This document shows positions 11,001 through 21,328 of a DNA stretch of 64,000 nt, in pieces (the stretch's first letter is position 1; every line of letters begins with the position of its first letter). The DNA comes from Artocarpus heterophyllus (Eukaryota; Streptophyta; Magnoliopsida; Rosales; Moraceae). Under the pieces are notes generated by a model that did not search any database, was not told where the DNA came from, and saw only the letters and a list, made by a program, of their open reading frames with translations. The position numbers were made by a program, and so were the translations under genes. The stretch covers positions 496,001 through 560,000 of the forward strand of contig JAJQZP010000259.1 of assembly GCA_025403435.1 (NCBI GenBank), given 5' to 3'.

Positions 11001-12979
11001 TGTTGGGTTTGGTGCCCTAAAAGCTGTGACATTGTATATAGTGTTAATAAATAAATAAAATGACATTTATTATTATTTTGGTTGATTATATGTATTATGA
11101 ATACATTTATAAACATCAAGAAAATTTTATGATTATTTATAAATTTAGCATATAAGTGTTATTTGCTTAGGGATAAAATTTATAAATAATAATCTAAATA
11201 GTCCTTAATGATTAATTAAAGTTTGGGATCTTTAATTAAAAATTACAAGTACGGTCCAATCTCATCTAAAATGAAATAGTCATTATCCGGACTATTAATG
11301 TAAAGACATTGGATTGGAGGTACTTTATATAATGAGATTATATAGAACTGGGCCAGATCAATTATGAATCTCTAATAATCATCCGTTACAAATAGAGTAT
11401 TCAAATTTATTACTATGATGATCATATATTTGACAGTTTTAATCCTGAGTATTTATTAGACTCCTATTTATGACATTATGTTTTTTGACTTGTATGGTAA
11501 GATTTGTCTAAGTGCAGATTATAACTTAGCATCTTGGAAACATAAAGTAATAAATGTCTGGGAATAATATTATACAGATATGGAATCCATTCCTTCCCTA
11601 TGGAAGTTAGAAAAATAATTCTCTTGAGTGATAATTCAAGGTTTGAATAGTAGAGCGCTCGTTCATAATAAGATTATAAATTAATTGTTCATTAGAGAAT
11701 TATTGGAACTCAAGGATAAATATGTAATAAGAGAGGTGAACAGAAATTGAACCTAACTCTTATTATGAACTATTTATGGAGGACTGACTTATACGTAATG
11801 ATTATATCAATGGACTACTCGCTAATTTTCTTTGAGTAATTTCACTATAATCTCAAGAGTTTAGTTTCAGGTTTTTAGTGCAGTAACGCTGAAACTAATA
11901 AATTTGGCATATTAATCAAAGAGTTTAATTAATTGTCAAATTTATTGGAGCTTGGGTTATAAGTCCATAGGTCCCCAATACCACCTCTGTAACACTATAT
12001 TAGATTTTTGCATAGAATCAATTATACATGTTTAATTTGGAATTATTGAATTCTGAATTAATTATTTCACACTTGAATTATTAATGTGACACAGAAAAAT
12101 GTTCTCTATGCCACATAATGTAATGTGATAAATATTGTCACATTTAACTGAGCATTAGTTAATTAATTAATTGGTTAATTTTAAAATCTATTCTTAAATA
12201 AATGTGATTTATTTTTAAATTTTAATTTAGATATATATATATATGGTTTTAAACCAAATCTTTTTATATATATCTAAGATTTTATAATATATTAATATAT
12301 ATATATATATTAATATAATATTTAAAAAAAAAAGTGGCAAACGTAACAGGTTGTTACGTTTCACGTTTTTGAACATATATATATATATATATGTGTGTGT
12401 GTGATAAACGGATCGCATTAGTAATCTGGGAAAGAAAAAGAAAAAAAAAAGAAGGAAAGAAAAAGAAAAGGGAAAGTAAAAGGTCACAATTATGCAGTTT
12501 CCCCATATATCTGATATGGTGGTTATTTCAAATTAGAAATCAATTGAAAAATATACTAATAGCTCAGATATAAAAAGGGAGAGATAACAGTTATCTCAAA
12601 AAGATTTTAACTCACGCAACTTTGCAGAATACTCAGAGAGAAAAACTGAGAGTTTTTCTCTAAAAAAAAAAAAAAAAAAAAAAGGTCTACTATCTCATGT
12701 GTTGAGTACATAGCAGATTCAAAAAAGTGTGAGGAAAATTCATTCTTGCAGTTTGACGCCCAGTTGTCTTTCCATTGGTGTGGAGGCCTAGATTGGAAGA
12801 TCGTGGTGTCAAAGAGGAAAGCTAGAATACCCTGATAGTCTTCAAAAAGGTTTGTAAAATTACCTAAAGCTTTCTATAATTAAAATTATATATCTATTCC
12901 CGATTAACAAAGTTTTCAGAAAATTTTTGTTTGTCAACGATCCTTTCATTCCACTGCGTTTCATATTTTAATTCCAACA
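11001..12979 (+). repeat. 3' LTR of the outer Copia
   Basis: The LTR is 1979 bp, with TGTTGG at the left and CCAACA at the right as inverted ends. It contains (TA)n stretches at about 12229-12320, an (AT)n(GT)n run at 12375-12403 and an A tract at 12662-12683. A phrase near 11948-11985 (GGAGCTTGGGTTATAAGTCC) resembles one in the LTRs at 18228 and 21329, so the families are distantly related. No gene lies inside. Confidence 0.85.
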
Positions 12980-13756
12980 ATATCTTCTTCATGATTTGTG
13001 ATCATCAAATAAATCTCCGTCTTTCTCTCTCTCTCTCTTTCTTGTCCTTCAGATTGATAGGTGTTTTTATGCATATTGAGTGTAGGAGATGAATTAGGTG
13101 GAAGTCCCGAAGAGCGGTAATGTCGTTGGTAATTGCTCATGTTTTCTTGGTAGTTGTTAATAAACAATGAGTGTTTTTATTGACATCGCGATTCTAATTT
13201 ACGCTTCTTTTCTAAATATACACGTCACTTAATTTTTAAAAGACTAGATATATTCTTCGAAATTTACCCATTTATTCTGCTGAGATTTATCGCTTCACCA
13301 AGTCAAGTATCTTTTTGCATCAAGTTCATATTTGTTGTCCTTATATAATATAATTGTTCCCCTTGTCTGTTCCTCTATTAAAGTTTAGATACATCATAAA
13401 AAATTTACACCTCAATTTTGACACATCGTACGCAACTATGGAAGTTTTCGTTATAAGGATTGGAGGCATGTAACAGAGGATGTTAGAGCATTGCTCTATG
13501 AATTTCTTTTGTAAGAAATAATTTCTTTAAATTGCTTAAAATTATAATATTTATTTATTTTATTGTCAAATTTTAAAAGTTTGCAGGATACCTTTGAAAT
13601 TTACCTTCAAAAAGAAGTGATTTCGAAAGGCAATTTATTTGCAAATGAGACGGGCTGGGAGGGGCAAAAAAAAAAAAGGCTCCTGCTAGAATGATTTTAC
13701 TAGTTTCCCCAACTTATATATTCTGTTAATCTTTCAGTAATTTTGTCATGTTCCAA
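12980..13756. other. Unassigned non-coding DNA
   Basis: I recognise no gene here. There is a short CT-rich run at 13021-13042. A minus-strand frame at 12961-13167 crosses the Copia LTR end and is low-complexity, so I do not call it. The stretch could be flanking host DNA of the outer Copia. Confidence 0.5.
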
Positions 13757-14396
13757 GACCGCGAGAATCACCATTCCAAAGTTGGTTTTTCAAAACGGAG
13801 TCTGGTTTGCCGAAAAACGGCACAAAAGCCACGAAGGGAGGCAGCGAGCGGATAAATTTTCCAGCCATGAATCGTCCAAAGGGTGACTGGGTCTTTTTCT
13901 CCTCGATGAGAGGAATAAGATGGTACAAATGGTCGAAGAGATGGAGGCTAGACAGCGCTAGAATCACGTGGAGAAATTTAAAAACTTCATACTTCACCAG
14001 GCTCTCTACAGCGGCTGGTGGCGAGTGATGGGCGGGAGGCCGATGGATGAGGCTCCGGGCAGCGGCGGTCACAATGGGCCGAAGCATGCTAAGCGGCGGC
14101 CTGAGGCGAACAGAGGGGAAGTGGCAGGGGCGGTGTTATTTGTCGTATGGGTGGAGAAGAAATAAGAAAATGAAAGAACAAAAGAAGAGAAGAGAAAAGA
14201 AAAAGAAAGAAGAAGAAATCAGGGGAGGGTAACGTGTGGAGTCAATTTTGAGGGGGGGATCTGATTTAATCAGATCTCTTCTTTTCTTTTTTTTCTAATT
14301 TCTAGAGTAGTTTCTAAAATAAATTTCTACCCAAAAGTTATCAAAAATTTCAAATCGGCCTAATTATTTTGAATTCTTTTTCAATTAAAATCATGG
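13757..14396. repeat. Dispersed repeat R1, copy 1
   Basis: About 640 bp align with 21069-21328 plus 23352-23711. Shared landmarks are GAATCACCATTCC-like sequence at the left, TCCTCGATGAGAGGAA, CAGGCTCTCTA, a GA-rich tract (14150-14222) and AATTCTTTTTCAATTAAAATCA at the right. Both copies diverge after the same point. The minus strand would begin TGATTTTAATTG, so this may be a Gypsy LTR or part of one; the family is not identified. The 270 bp that follow (14397-14667) show nothing recognisable. Confidence 0.7.
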
Positions 14397-14667
14397 ATAC
14401 TAAACATGTAAGGATATTCCTCATGTCAAACCCTTCCTAAGGGACATAAGTAAGAAAAATAATTTGCTGTAAAACCCAAGAAGGTTTAACACTTTTCAAC
14501 AATGTACGAGTAAAATGACGCTAGGTTGGTTTATAAAAGAAATTCTAAATTTATATGAAGCTGGTCACACCTACAAGGATCTAAATTTAGGAAAGGATTT
14601 GTCTACCAACAACTTATACACAATAAAATCCCAAATTATTATTATTATATTGAATTAACCTCCACCC

Positions 14668-16140
14668 TGTCACGCCCCGGAGTATGGGAGATGACGTGGC
14701 TGATTATTTAAAGTAATTAAAAGAGAATTTAATTAAAATTAGGAATTTAGGAGTTAAATTAAATAATAAAATATGAAATTTTTTAAGAAAAACCATTGCA
14801 TGAAAAATAAATAATAAACATAGCGAATATGGGTCCCACTGACCCACAACTTGGGCACACACATAGTACTGAAAATATAATCATACAACCACAGTCCAAG
14901 AATAAAGAAAATTAAGAACATTACATGCCTTGTTCAAATAAATACAAATAACCTACAACTCCTTCTACTGCTCCTGGGTTTAGTCCGTAGAATCCTCTCC
15001 GAACCTAAATAGGAATCCACCTAGAGGGGGAAAGTTTAAAACAAATAAAACGTGAGCGAAAGGCTCAGTAGGACTATATTTTAATAAATCATTTAATTTA
15101 AAGAAAGATCTTGCTATTCAGGGAATTAATTAAAAGAAACCTTTAATAAGTAAATAAATTTAAATAAAACCGTTCTTACCCAAAATAGTTTATTCGGTCA
15201 ACCAAAATCATCATTTTCTTTTTCCTAGGCAAACCACATGAATATCACCACCGTAGTGGCCTAGCTGGGTTTCGGGACCTGCTCTCAAGGTTGATCGCTA
15301 CACGACCCGATCTCTGATATGGCATCATGCCCTAGTGTTCATTTTCATCATTATTCAACACCCAATTACCGAGTATTATCATTTACATTCATTATGGAGT
15401 TCATTTCAGTTCACGGTTTATTAAAATATAACCGATAAATCCATTTTCAATCAACCGTTGAAAATATTTTGATAAAAACCCTTTTTAAAGCCAAATCATG
15501 TAAAACTGGGTAACCAAAGAAAGGGTAGAAGTCCTACCTCGATACTCGTGCCAGTGTCCCACACCTTAATCCTGGTCCGTTGTACGTTAGCTCCACGGAA
15601 CCACGAACGATCCTAGATACACACTAAGTCGATCAATATCTAGTTCGAGACATTCTATGTTACTAAACCATTTCATGATGTCCTAGTGTGCCATTTGTAT
15701 CTTTAAAATCATTTTACAAGGTTGGAATTTGAATCGGGGTTTAAAACAGCGAAAACGGGTGAAAAATCACAAAATTTTCTCATGCCCGACTGGCCTACCG
15801 AACACTGTGCTTTGGCCGGCCGAACTGTGCAGTTCGACCTGCCAGAAATCAAGTCCGATTGGCCAGACATTTCCCAGGTTCGGCCTGATGAACGGATGAG
15901 TCCGGCCTACTGATCCTTTGAATCCGGCCTGCCGAACACGTAGTTCGGCCTGCCGAACTAAAAAAAACCCAGAAATCCCAGCCACGGGTTTCGATTCTCC
16001 CAAAATCCAAATCTTGATTCTAACTTGTTTTTCTCAAATCCCTTGCATGGAAAACACTCATAAATGATAGAAAAACATGTTTGGACACTTTTGAACTCAT
16101 TTAAACAAGATTTAAATTCAAAAATCCCAAAAATCCAAAT
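14668..16140 (-). repeat. Truncated chromovirus LTR (same family as 37064-39268)
   Basis: It begins TGTCACGCCCCGGAGTATGG and runs in parallel with the LTRs at 37064 and 44006 (shared landmarks: the CACTGACCCACAACTTG block, CACACGACCCG-type sequence, the TTCGGCCTGCCGAAC array at 15782-15958). Similarity stops near 16140, about 700 bp before the LTR's far end, where a Copia fragment begins. No interior belongs to it. It is a truncated remnant in minus-strand orientation. Confidence 0.85.
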
Positions 16141-16170
16141 AGCCAATTCTTAATCAAAATGATTTTTTGT

Positions 16171-17143
16171 GTTGGAAAAGCAGAAACTACTCTTTTTACC
16201 AAAACTAAAGGTGATGACTTAATTATTGTGTGAGGAATTTTCAAAATACACGCATAGTGAATTCGAGATGAGCATGATCGGAGAATCCTTGAACTTCAAA
16301 TTAAGGAATCCAAAGAAGGCATTTTCATTAATCAAGCCAAGTATGTGAAGGATCTCCTCAAACGCTTTGAATTGGGAGATCTAAAGCCAATGCCAACTCC
16401 TATGAGTCTTTCAATCAAATTAGATGAGGATAAAGATGGCAAGGTGGTAGACATCTCTAAATATAGAGAAATGATTGGATCCTTACTTTATTTAACCACT
16501 AGTTGACCCGGCATCATATTTAGTATAGGGCTATATGCTAGAGTCTAATTAAATCCAAAGGAATCCCACCTTAGTGTCGCTAAGTGAATTTTTGGATATT
16601 TAAGAGGTACTAAAAATTCAAGACTTTGGTATCCAAAAGGCACACATATTGATTTAATGAGTTACCCTGATGTTGATTGGGCTGGTTACACAATAGACAG
16701 GAAGAGTACTAGTGGAACGTGTCATTTTCTAGGCTTTGCATTAGTATCACAGTTTTGGCAAGGAACAAGCCTTAGTTGCTCTATCAACCATGGAAGCTGA
16801 ATATATATGGGCGACTAGTTGTTGTGCACAAATCCTATGGATGAAGCAAACATTCAAAGGCCTAGGTTCAAACTATGACCATACTCCCATATTGTGTGAC
16901 AATACAAGTCCCATTAATCTATTTAAGAATCCGGTTTTGCATTCACACATAAAACACATAGAAATTAGACATCATTTCTTGCATGACCATGTATAAAAGG
17001 GGGATATCACTTTAAAGTTCATTACCACCAATGATTAATTAGCAGATATATTCATAAAACCTCTTGCCTTAGAACGATTTTCATACCTTAGAAGAGGACT
17101 TGGCCTAATAGACCCTTTGCATATGCACATGCTTGATCATTGA
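16171..17143 (+). pseudogene. SIRE/Maximus-like Copia RT-RNase H fragment
   Basis: The wording matches the end of a SIRE-lineage pol: a TTLF start, CEEFSKYTHSEFEMSMIGE in a second frame, then INQAKYVKDLLKRFEL, YREMIGSLLYLTTS, DRKSTSGTCHFLG, SCCAQILWMKQTF, LCDNTSPINL, IKHIEIRHHF and LADIFIKPL. The stretch that should hold the catalytic YVDD between the first two pieces is deleted near 16235. At least six stops and three frameshifts follow. The 5' part of pol and gag are absent; a truncated LTR of another family abuts it on the left. Confidence 0.85.
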
Positions 17144-17656
17144 TAGTTCTTCAAGCAAATTGTGATGTTCACTATGTATGACTTTGTGTTTTTGATATGC
17201 TCCTTTTGTTTGAATGAGCAATTCATTGTTAGACATGTTGTTTGAATGATAATATATGGTTTCATGCTTTTAAAATGGTTGAAAACTATATTTTTGCAAT
17301 TTTTCTTGAGAGTGCTCATTTGCAGTCTTTGGCCTATCAATCTTGGAGATTGGCCTACCAATTTATCGGGCTAAAAGTACCCCCAAACTCGTTAAAACCC
17401 TATTCTCTTTTAAAGTTTTCACTCCTCCATGCCGCCTTTCACCCTAAACTCTATTAAAATCTTTGCTCGAGCCTTAATCATGCAATTTCTTGAAATTTTC
17501 ATTCAATATTGGTGAGTTTCTCTTGATTTCTCTCACTTTCCTACAAAAATTTCAAGTTTTTTGTCACTTGTCTCCTTTCCTTCTCCAATCTACAACCACA
17601 CTCTTCTTTTCTATATTTTTCTCTTCAAAGTTTGTGGGCTCTTCCTCAACAATGCC
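17144..17656 (+). other. Linker between pol remnant and downstream ORF
   Basis: No coding sequence is recognised. A degenerate pair of motifs (TTTGGCCTATCAA and ATTGGCCTACCAA, 17328-17362) resembles the TTCGGCCTGCCGAA arrays found elsewhere. A TTGGTGAGT at about 17508-17516 looks like a splice donor, with C/T-rich DNA before the next ATG. Whether an intron existed cannot be told. Confidence 0.4.
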
Positions 17657-18227
17657 ATGGAATCTAATTCCTATCCTTCTAATCGCTCAAAATCCATTGC
17701 ACATAAACCAACATCTGACAAAGAGGTAACCCTTGAGGAATTTTCCAATGAGAAGTTTGTCAATTTTTTTTCGAGTAGGAAAATTATAGATGGAAAGTGT
17801 GTGCTATTTGGTGATTTTGCTAGCCTTAGGGTACCAACATTGTTTGAAAGATTATAATGGAAGAACATAATGACAATGATGGAAGATATATACTCTAGGC
17901 CTGTTAAGGGGTTTTGTGCTAATTTAGTTGTGTCCTATGACCCATTGGAGATTAATGTGTCCTTGAAACATAGGGCGTTTGAATGAACACCATCCCTATT
18001 AGGAGAAATACTAGAAATGCGCATAGATGGAGATAATATTCATGGTGTTAGGACATGGATTTTTGATAAGGAAACTATGGCTAAGGTCATCTTTGAGAAT
18101 GATGATGGTAAATTACCCCAAAAGCTTAATGCATTATCCTTACCCCCTAGAAGTCGCCTCATTTATAGACTTATCACCAAAAACATCCTCCCAAGGGCTG
18201 GTCATAAAGATGAAGTTCACTTATTAG
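17657..18227 (+). pseudogene. 'Putative plant transposon protein' domain fragment, cut by an LTR
   Basis: From ATG 17657 one frame reads about 190 codons with two stops (17855 and near 17984). It contains EEFSNEKFVNFFSSRKIIDG, then VVSYDPLEINVSLKHRAFE, then PRSRLIYRLITKNILPRAGH and DEVHLL. The order (an N-terminal F..F..R region, a 'SYDP' strand, and a terminal 'RLI..LI..NILP..GH.DEV' helix) is what I recall of the putative plant transposon protein family found in plant retroelements. It may be the extra, env-position ORF of the SIRE-like element upstream. It ends abruptly at the LTR start at 18228. Confidence 0.6.
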
Positions 18228-20261
18228 TGTTAGACATGTATGCCCTAAGGAGTAAAAATGTAATAAGTTTTTGGAGACATTTTTTATCAATAAAGAATTT
18301 ATTTATTATTTATATACCAAATCTTGTCCTCTTTGCTTTCATATTTGTTGAATGTATATTAAGCAAACAAAAGTCTAAGGCTGTCGGTCTAAACCTTAAG
18401 AATTGGGCATATGATGGACAGATTATGTGAAAGACACGATTCTTAAGGTGATGGTCTAAATCATACGATCAATAATCGAGGGAATAAAGTTGGGCGCTTT
18501 ATTCATGCAAAGATTGTTATGTTGTCTATATCCCTTTTGGGAGATGGTTTATCTTGACCATCGGAGGTGGACTCTGCGAATAGAAATATTGGCATATTGT
18601 CATAGGTGACGATGTGTTGGATCAGGACATAAAGTGAATTATTTTGGATTAATAATTTTATCTCGGCAAATCGATTCACTTTAGACAATCATTTGTGTTG
18701 TATCTTAATCCTAAGATGAATAGTGGGCCCATTGTCTTGGCTTGTGTCTTTTGATGTACCGAAGGGTGACACCCACATCTTAATAGTGGTATGCATGCCG
18801 GTACGTTGGAGGCATGACTCTTGATGGTGTAGACTTGTTATTCATAGATATATAATCCATAGCTCCTCTTTAGGAGTAATGATATCCTCTTATATGCGTT
18901 GTCCTGTAATTGGAAAACTGGAGCGCTCAACCATTTGGATACATAAGTGTAACCGAATGGTATACTATCTTTGGATGGTAAGTTTTCTAATGGTGAGATA
19001 ATAGAACGTAAGATAAAAATAATCGGGAAGGTAAGACAGAACTTGTCCTTAAGCCAATTATGGACTATCATATGGTAATACGATACACTATGATATGTCA
19101 TGGAGACTTAGCTATACGAGCTTCGTAATTCTATATAGTTCGAGAGTGCAACTCCAAGCTTTTAGTGAAATAACGTTAGAGTTGATACTTATGAAATGTA
19201 TCTCTGGGATATTGGCTTTCGTAATTATTGGGAGCTTGAACTATATAGGTCCATTTGGTCCCCTTTGCTAGCTCACAATATCCTGTAATGACACGGCATG
19301 CTTTTCCAATAATTGGAAACTCATGTCGGAATTATCATATTGGTTAAAATTTGGAAGAATTAAATAATTTATATCTGTTTATCGGTTAAATTAATTTTGT
19401 GATAAAATTAATTCAAGATAAACTTGTTAAATTATTAGTTCGGATAATTCTTGTCTGTTTATCGGTTGATTTAATTTTGGATAAATTAAATCAAGATAAA
19501 CTTGTAGAATTATTGGGAATTCATTTATTTTCTTAGAGATTATCTGGATAAAGTTGTTTTGATCAGATAACTTCTCTATTGGGTTATTTGAATTAAAACT
19601 GAGACTTTATCCTGTAGAATCTCGAGTGGAAAATAAAAGATTCACGGAGATTTTTTATTCGACAGTTCGGCCTGCCAATGGACGTGTTCGGCCGGTCGAT
19701 GGGACTTGTTCGGCCTGCTGATCAGGTGGTTCGGCCTGCCAATTGGCGAAGGATAAGATCATGCATTTTCATGCGGATCTTATCAGATATTAATCTGAAT
19801 TTGATTCTGATCCGAGTTTTGAGACTTAATTTGATAAGGACTGACCCTAGGACCAACCTCTATAAATAGGGAGTGACTCTCACAAGTTACTGAGATCAAT
19901 TGAGAGATTAAGAGTGATACTCTGCTAAGTGAGAATCCAAAAAACTCCTTGAGAGCTTTTGTTCTCATATCATGAACACTTGCTTTGGGTTCTCTCGATT
20001 GGTTGGAAGGAGAGTCACCGATGGAAGAGCTATACGTGTAAGCCCACACTCACTTCGGTCGTCGATAGAGAATAGCAAAGAAGACCAGTTGGTTGAGGCT
20101 CTTCTAGAACGTTACTTCTTTACACAAATTGCGGAGGTTCTTCGGCACACAAAGGTTTGTAAGATCTGGTTAATTTATACATATAGCATGTTAAACTTGT
20201 GTTTTAAAAATCACTCTAATATAAAATTTTTAAAATTCAACTGTGCACTCTTTTTCTAACA
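18228..20261 (+). repeat. Copia LTR (family C2), 5' LTR of a truncated element
   Basis: The 2034 bp run from TGTTAGACATG to TCTAACA and align along their length with the solo LTR at 21329-23351. A Met-type primer site follows two bases later, which makes this a 5' LTR. The array of TTCGGCCTGCC-type motifs is at 19662-19745. Its insertion interrupts the transposon-protein fragment at 18227. There is no matching 3' LTR: the next copy has its own target duplication. Confidence 0.85.
19861..19870 (+). promoter_or_regulatory. TATA box in the Copia LTR
   Basis: TATAAATAGG lies about 390 bases before the LTR end, preceded by CCAACCTC. The solo LTR has the same element at 22953-22962. Confidence 0.6.
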
Positions 20262-20263
20262 AT

Positions 20264-20280
20264 TGGTATCAGAGCCATGG
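20264..20280 (+). other. Primer binding site, initiator tRNA-Met type
   Basis: TGGTATCAGAGCCATGG stands two bases after the LTR end. TGGTATCAGAGC is the complement of the plant initiator tRNA-Met 3' end used by most plant Copia elements. Confidence 0.85.
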
Positions 20281-21068
20281 TTTTTACATAAATTTACAAG
20301 TTTGTGATCATGTTATATGTGTAAATTTTATGATCTTAATCTCTCCAATGCTTGAATTTAAATTTATAGAGAGTTGGCACTCTAGTTTTCTATATATTAT
20401 ATATGTTATCATGAATTATATGGTAAATGTTTATTAATTAATTATTTATTAATTAATTTATGCCAGTTATGGTTCCTTAGAGGTTAGAATATGTATCTAG
20501 GTTTTTCATGTAATTAGATGGCAGACTATCACCTTCATCTAGGAATTATTGTTTAATTTTAAATTTATAAGAATTTTGTAATTAAATAATTATTCGGAGA
20601 AGACGGATTTAGAAGAATGATGATGGCGCTTCCCTGCATTTCCTGAGTCTCTAATTTTGTTTTTGAATTTTTGAAATAAAATTGATGAATTCCAATAAAA
20701 ATTGTATTTTCTGGAATGAGAGATTTCTGCTCGGTCGACATGCTGGACCTCACAGATCAGCAGGCCGATGGTCACAGATCGGTGCCAAACTTCCAGTTCG
20801 GTAGGCCAAACTTTCATGGGTCGGCAGGCTGATCTTTTTGATTGACAGGCCGATGAAGCATGACTGGCAGGCCGATCTGGGTGATCGGCCTGCCGACCGA
20901 GAGTTAAAAATTTTTAAAAAAAGGTGCAGTTTTTTAGGTGCAATTTTAATTTTATTTTTGGGACGATTCTGAGAAACATTAAATTTGGATATTGAGCAAG
21001 AGTTGATCAATGTTGACCAAGATTGACCAACAAGGCAGCAACAAAGATTGGTACCAAAATAGAGCCTT
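20281..21068 (+). other. Truncated Copia leader with hairpin-motif array
   Basis: The untranslated leader is A/T-rich. From 20734 to 20905 it holds at least six copies of a GGCAGGCCGATC-type motif in both orientations. There is no gag start. The sequence passes into repeat R1 near 21069 without a visible signal, so the rest of the Copia element has been deleted. Confidence 0.55.
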
Positions 21069-21328
21069 GACATGAGGATCACCATTTCCAAGTTAGTTTT
21101 CCAAAACAGAGTCCGGTTCATTGGAAAATGCCACAAAATCGACGAAGGGAATTGGCGAGTGGCTAGATTTTCTAATGACAAATTGGCCGAAAGGTGGTTG
21201 AGTCTTGCTCTCCTCGATGAGAGGAACATGAGGGTGTAAATGGCTGGAGGAACAAAGGCCAGACAACACCAAAATCACGTGGGGAAGATTGAAGCTTCAA
21301 ACTTCCCAGGCTCTCTATGGCAGCTAAC
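21069..21328. repeat. Dispersed repeat R1, copy 2, left part
   Basis: It aligns with 13757-14015 (landmarks GATCACCATTTCC, CTCCTCGATGAGAGGAA, CAATCACGTGG-like sequence, CAGGCTCTCTA). It is separated from its right part (23352-23711) by the LTR at 21329. Confidence 0.7.
21324..21328. repeat. Target-site duplication of the solo LTR, left copy (partner 23352-23356)
   Basis: CTAAC precedes the LTR and CTAGC follows it, a four-of-five match. R1 copy 1 shows the uninterrupted site near 14015 (GGCTGGTGGCGAG), so the LTR is a true insertion into R1. Confidence 0.75.

Larger units (their letters stand above)
1..12979 (+). mobile_element. Ty1/copia retrotransposon (Tork/Angela-like), 5' end outside window, split by a nested element
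   Basis: The domain order is gag zinc knuckle, protease, integrase, reverse transcriptase, RNase H, polypurine tract, 3' LTR, which is the Copia order. The 5' LTR and most of gag lie left of the window. Gag is interrupted at 165/7706 by the Gypsy element at 166-7705; removing it rejoins the frame across a Gly-Gln-Pro-Lys-Arg stretch. The 3' LTR runs from TGTTGG at 11001 to CCAACA at 12979. Many stops and frameshifts make the element defective. The Tork/Angela assignment is by remembered RT and RNase H wording and is only moderately sure. Confidence 0.85.

Noticed and set aside
13746..14087. 113-codon minus-strand frame in repeat R1
   Set aside because: The same region in R1 copy 2 has shifted frames and stops, and both strands are open in places, so it is a by-product of the repeat.
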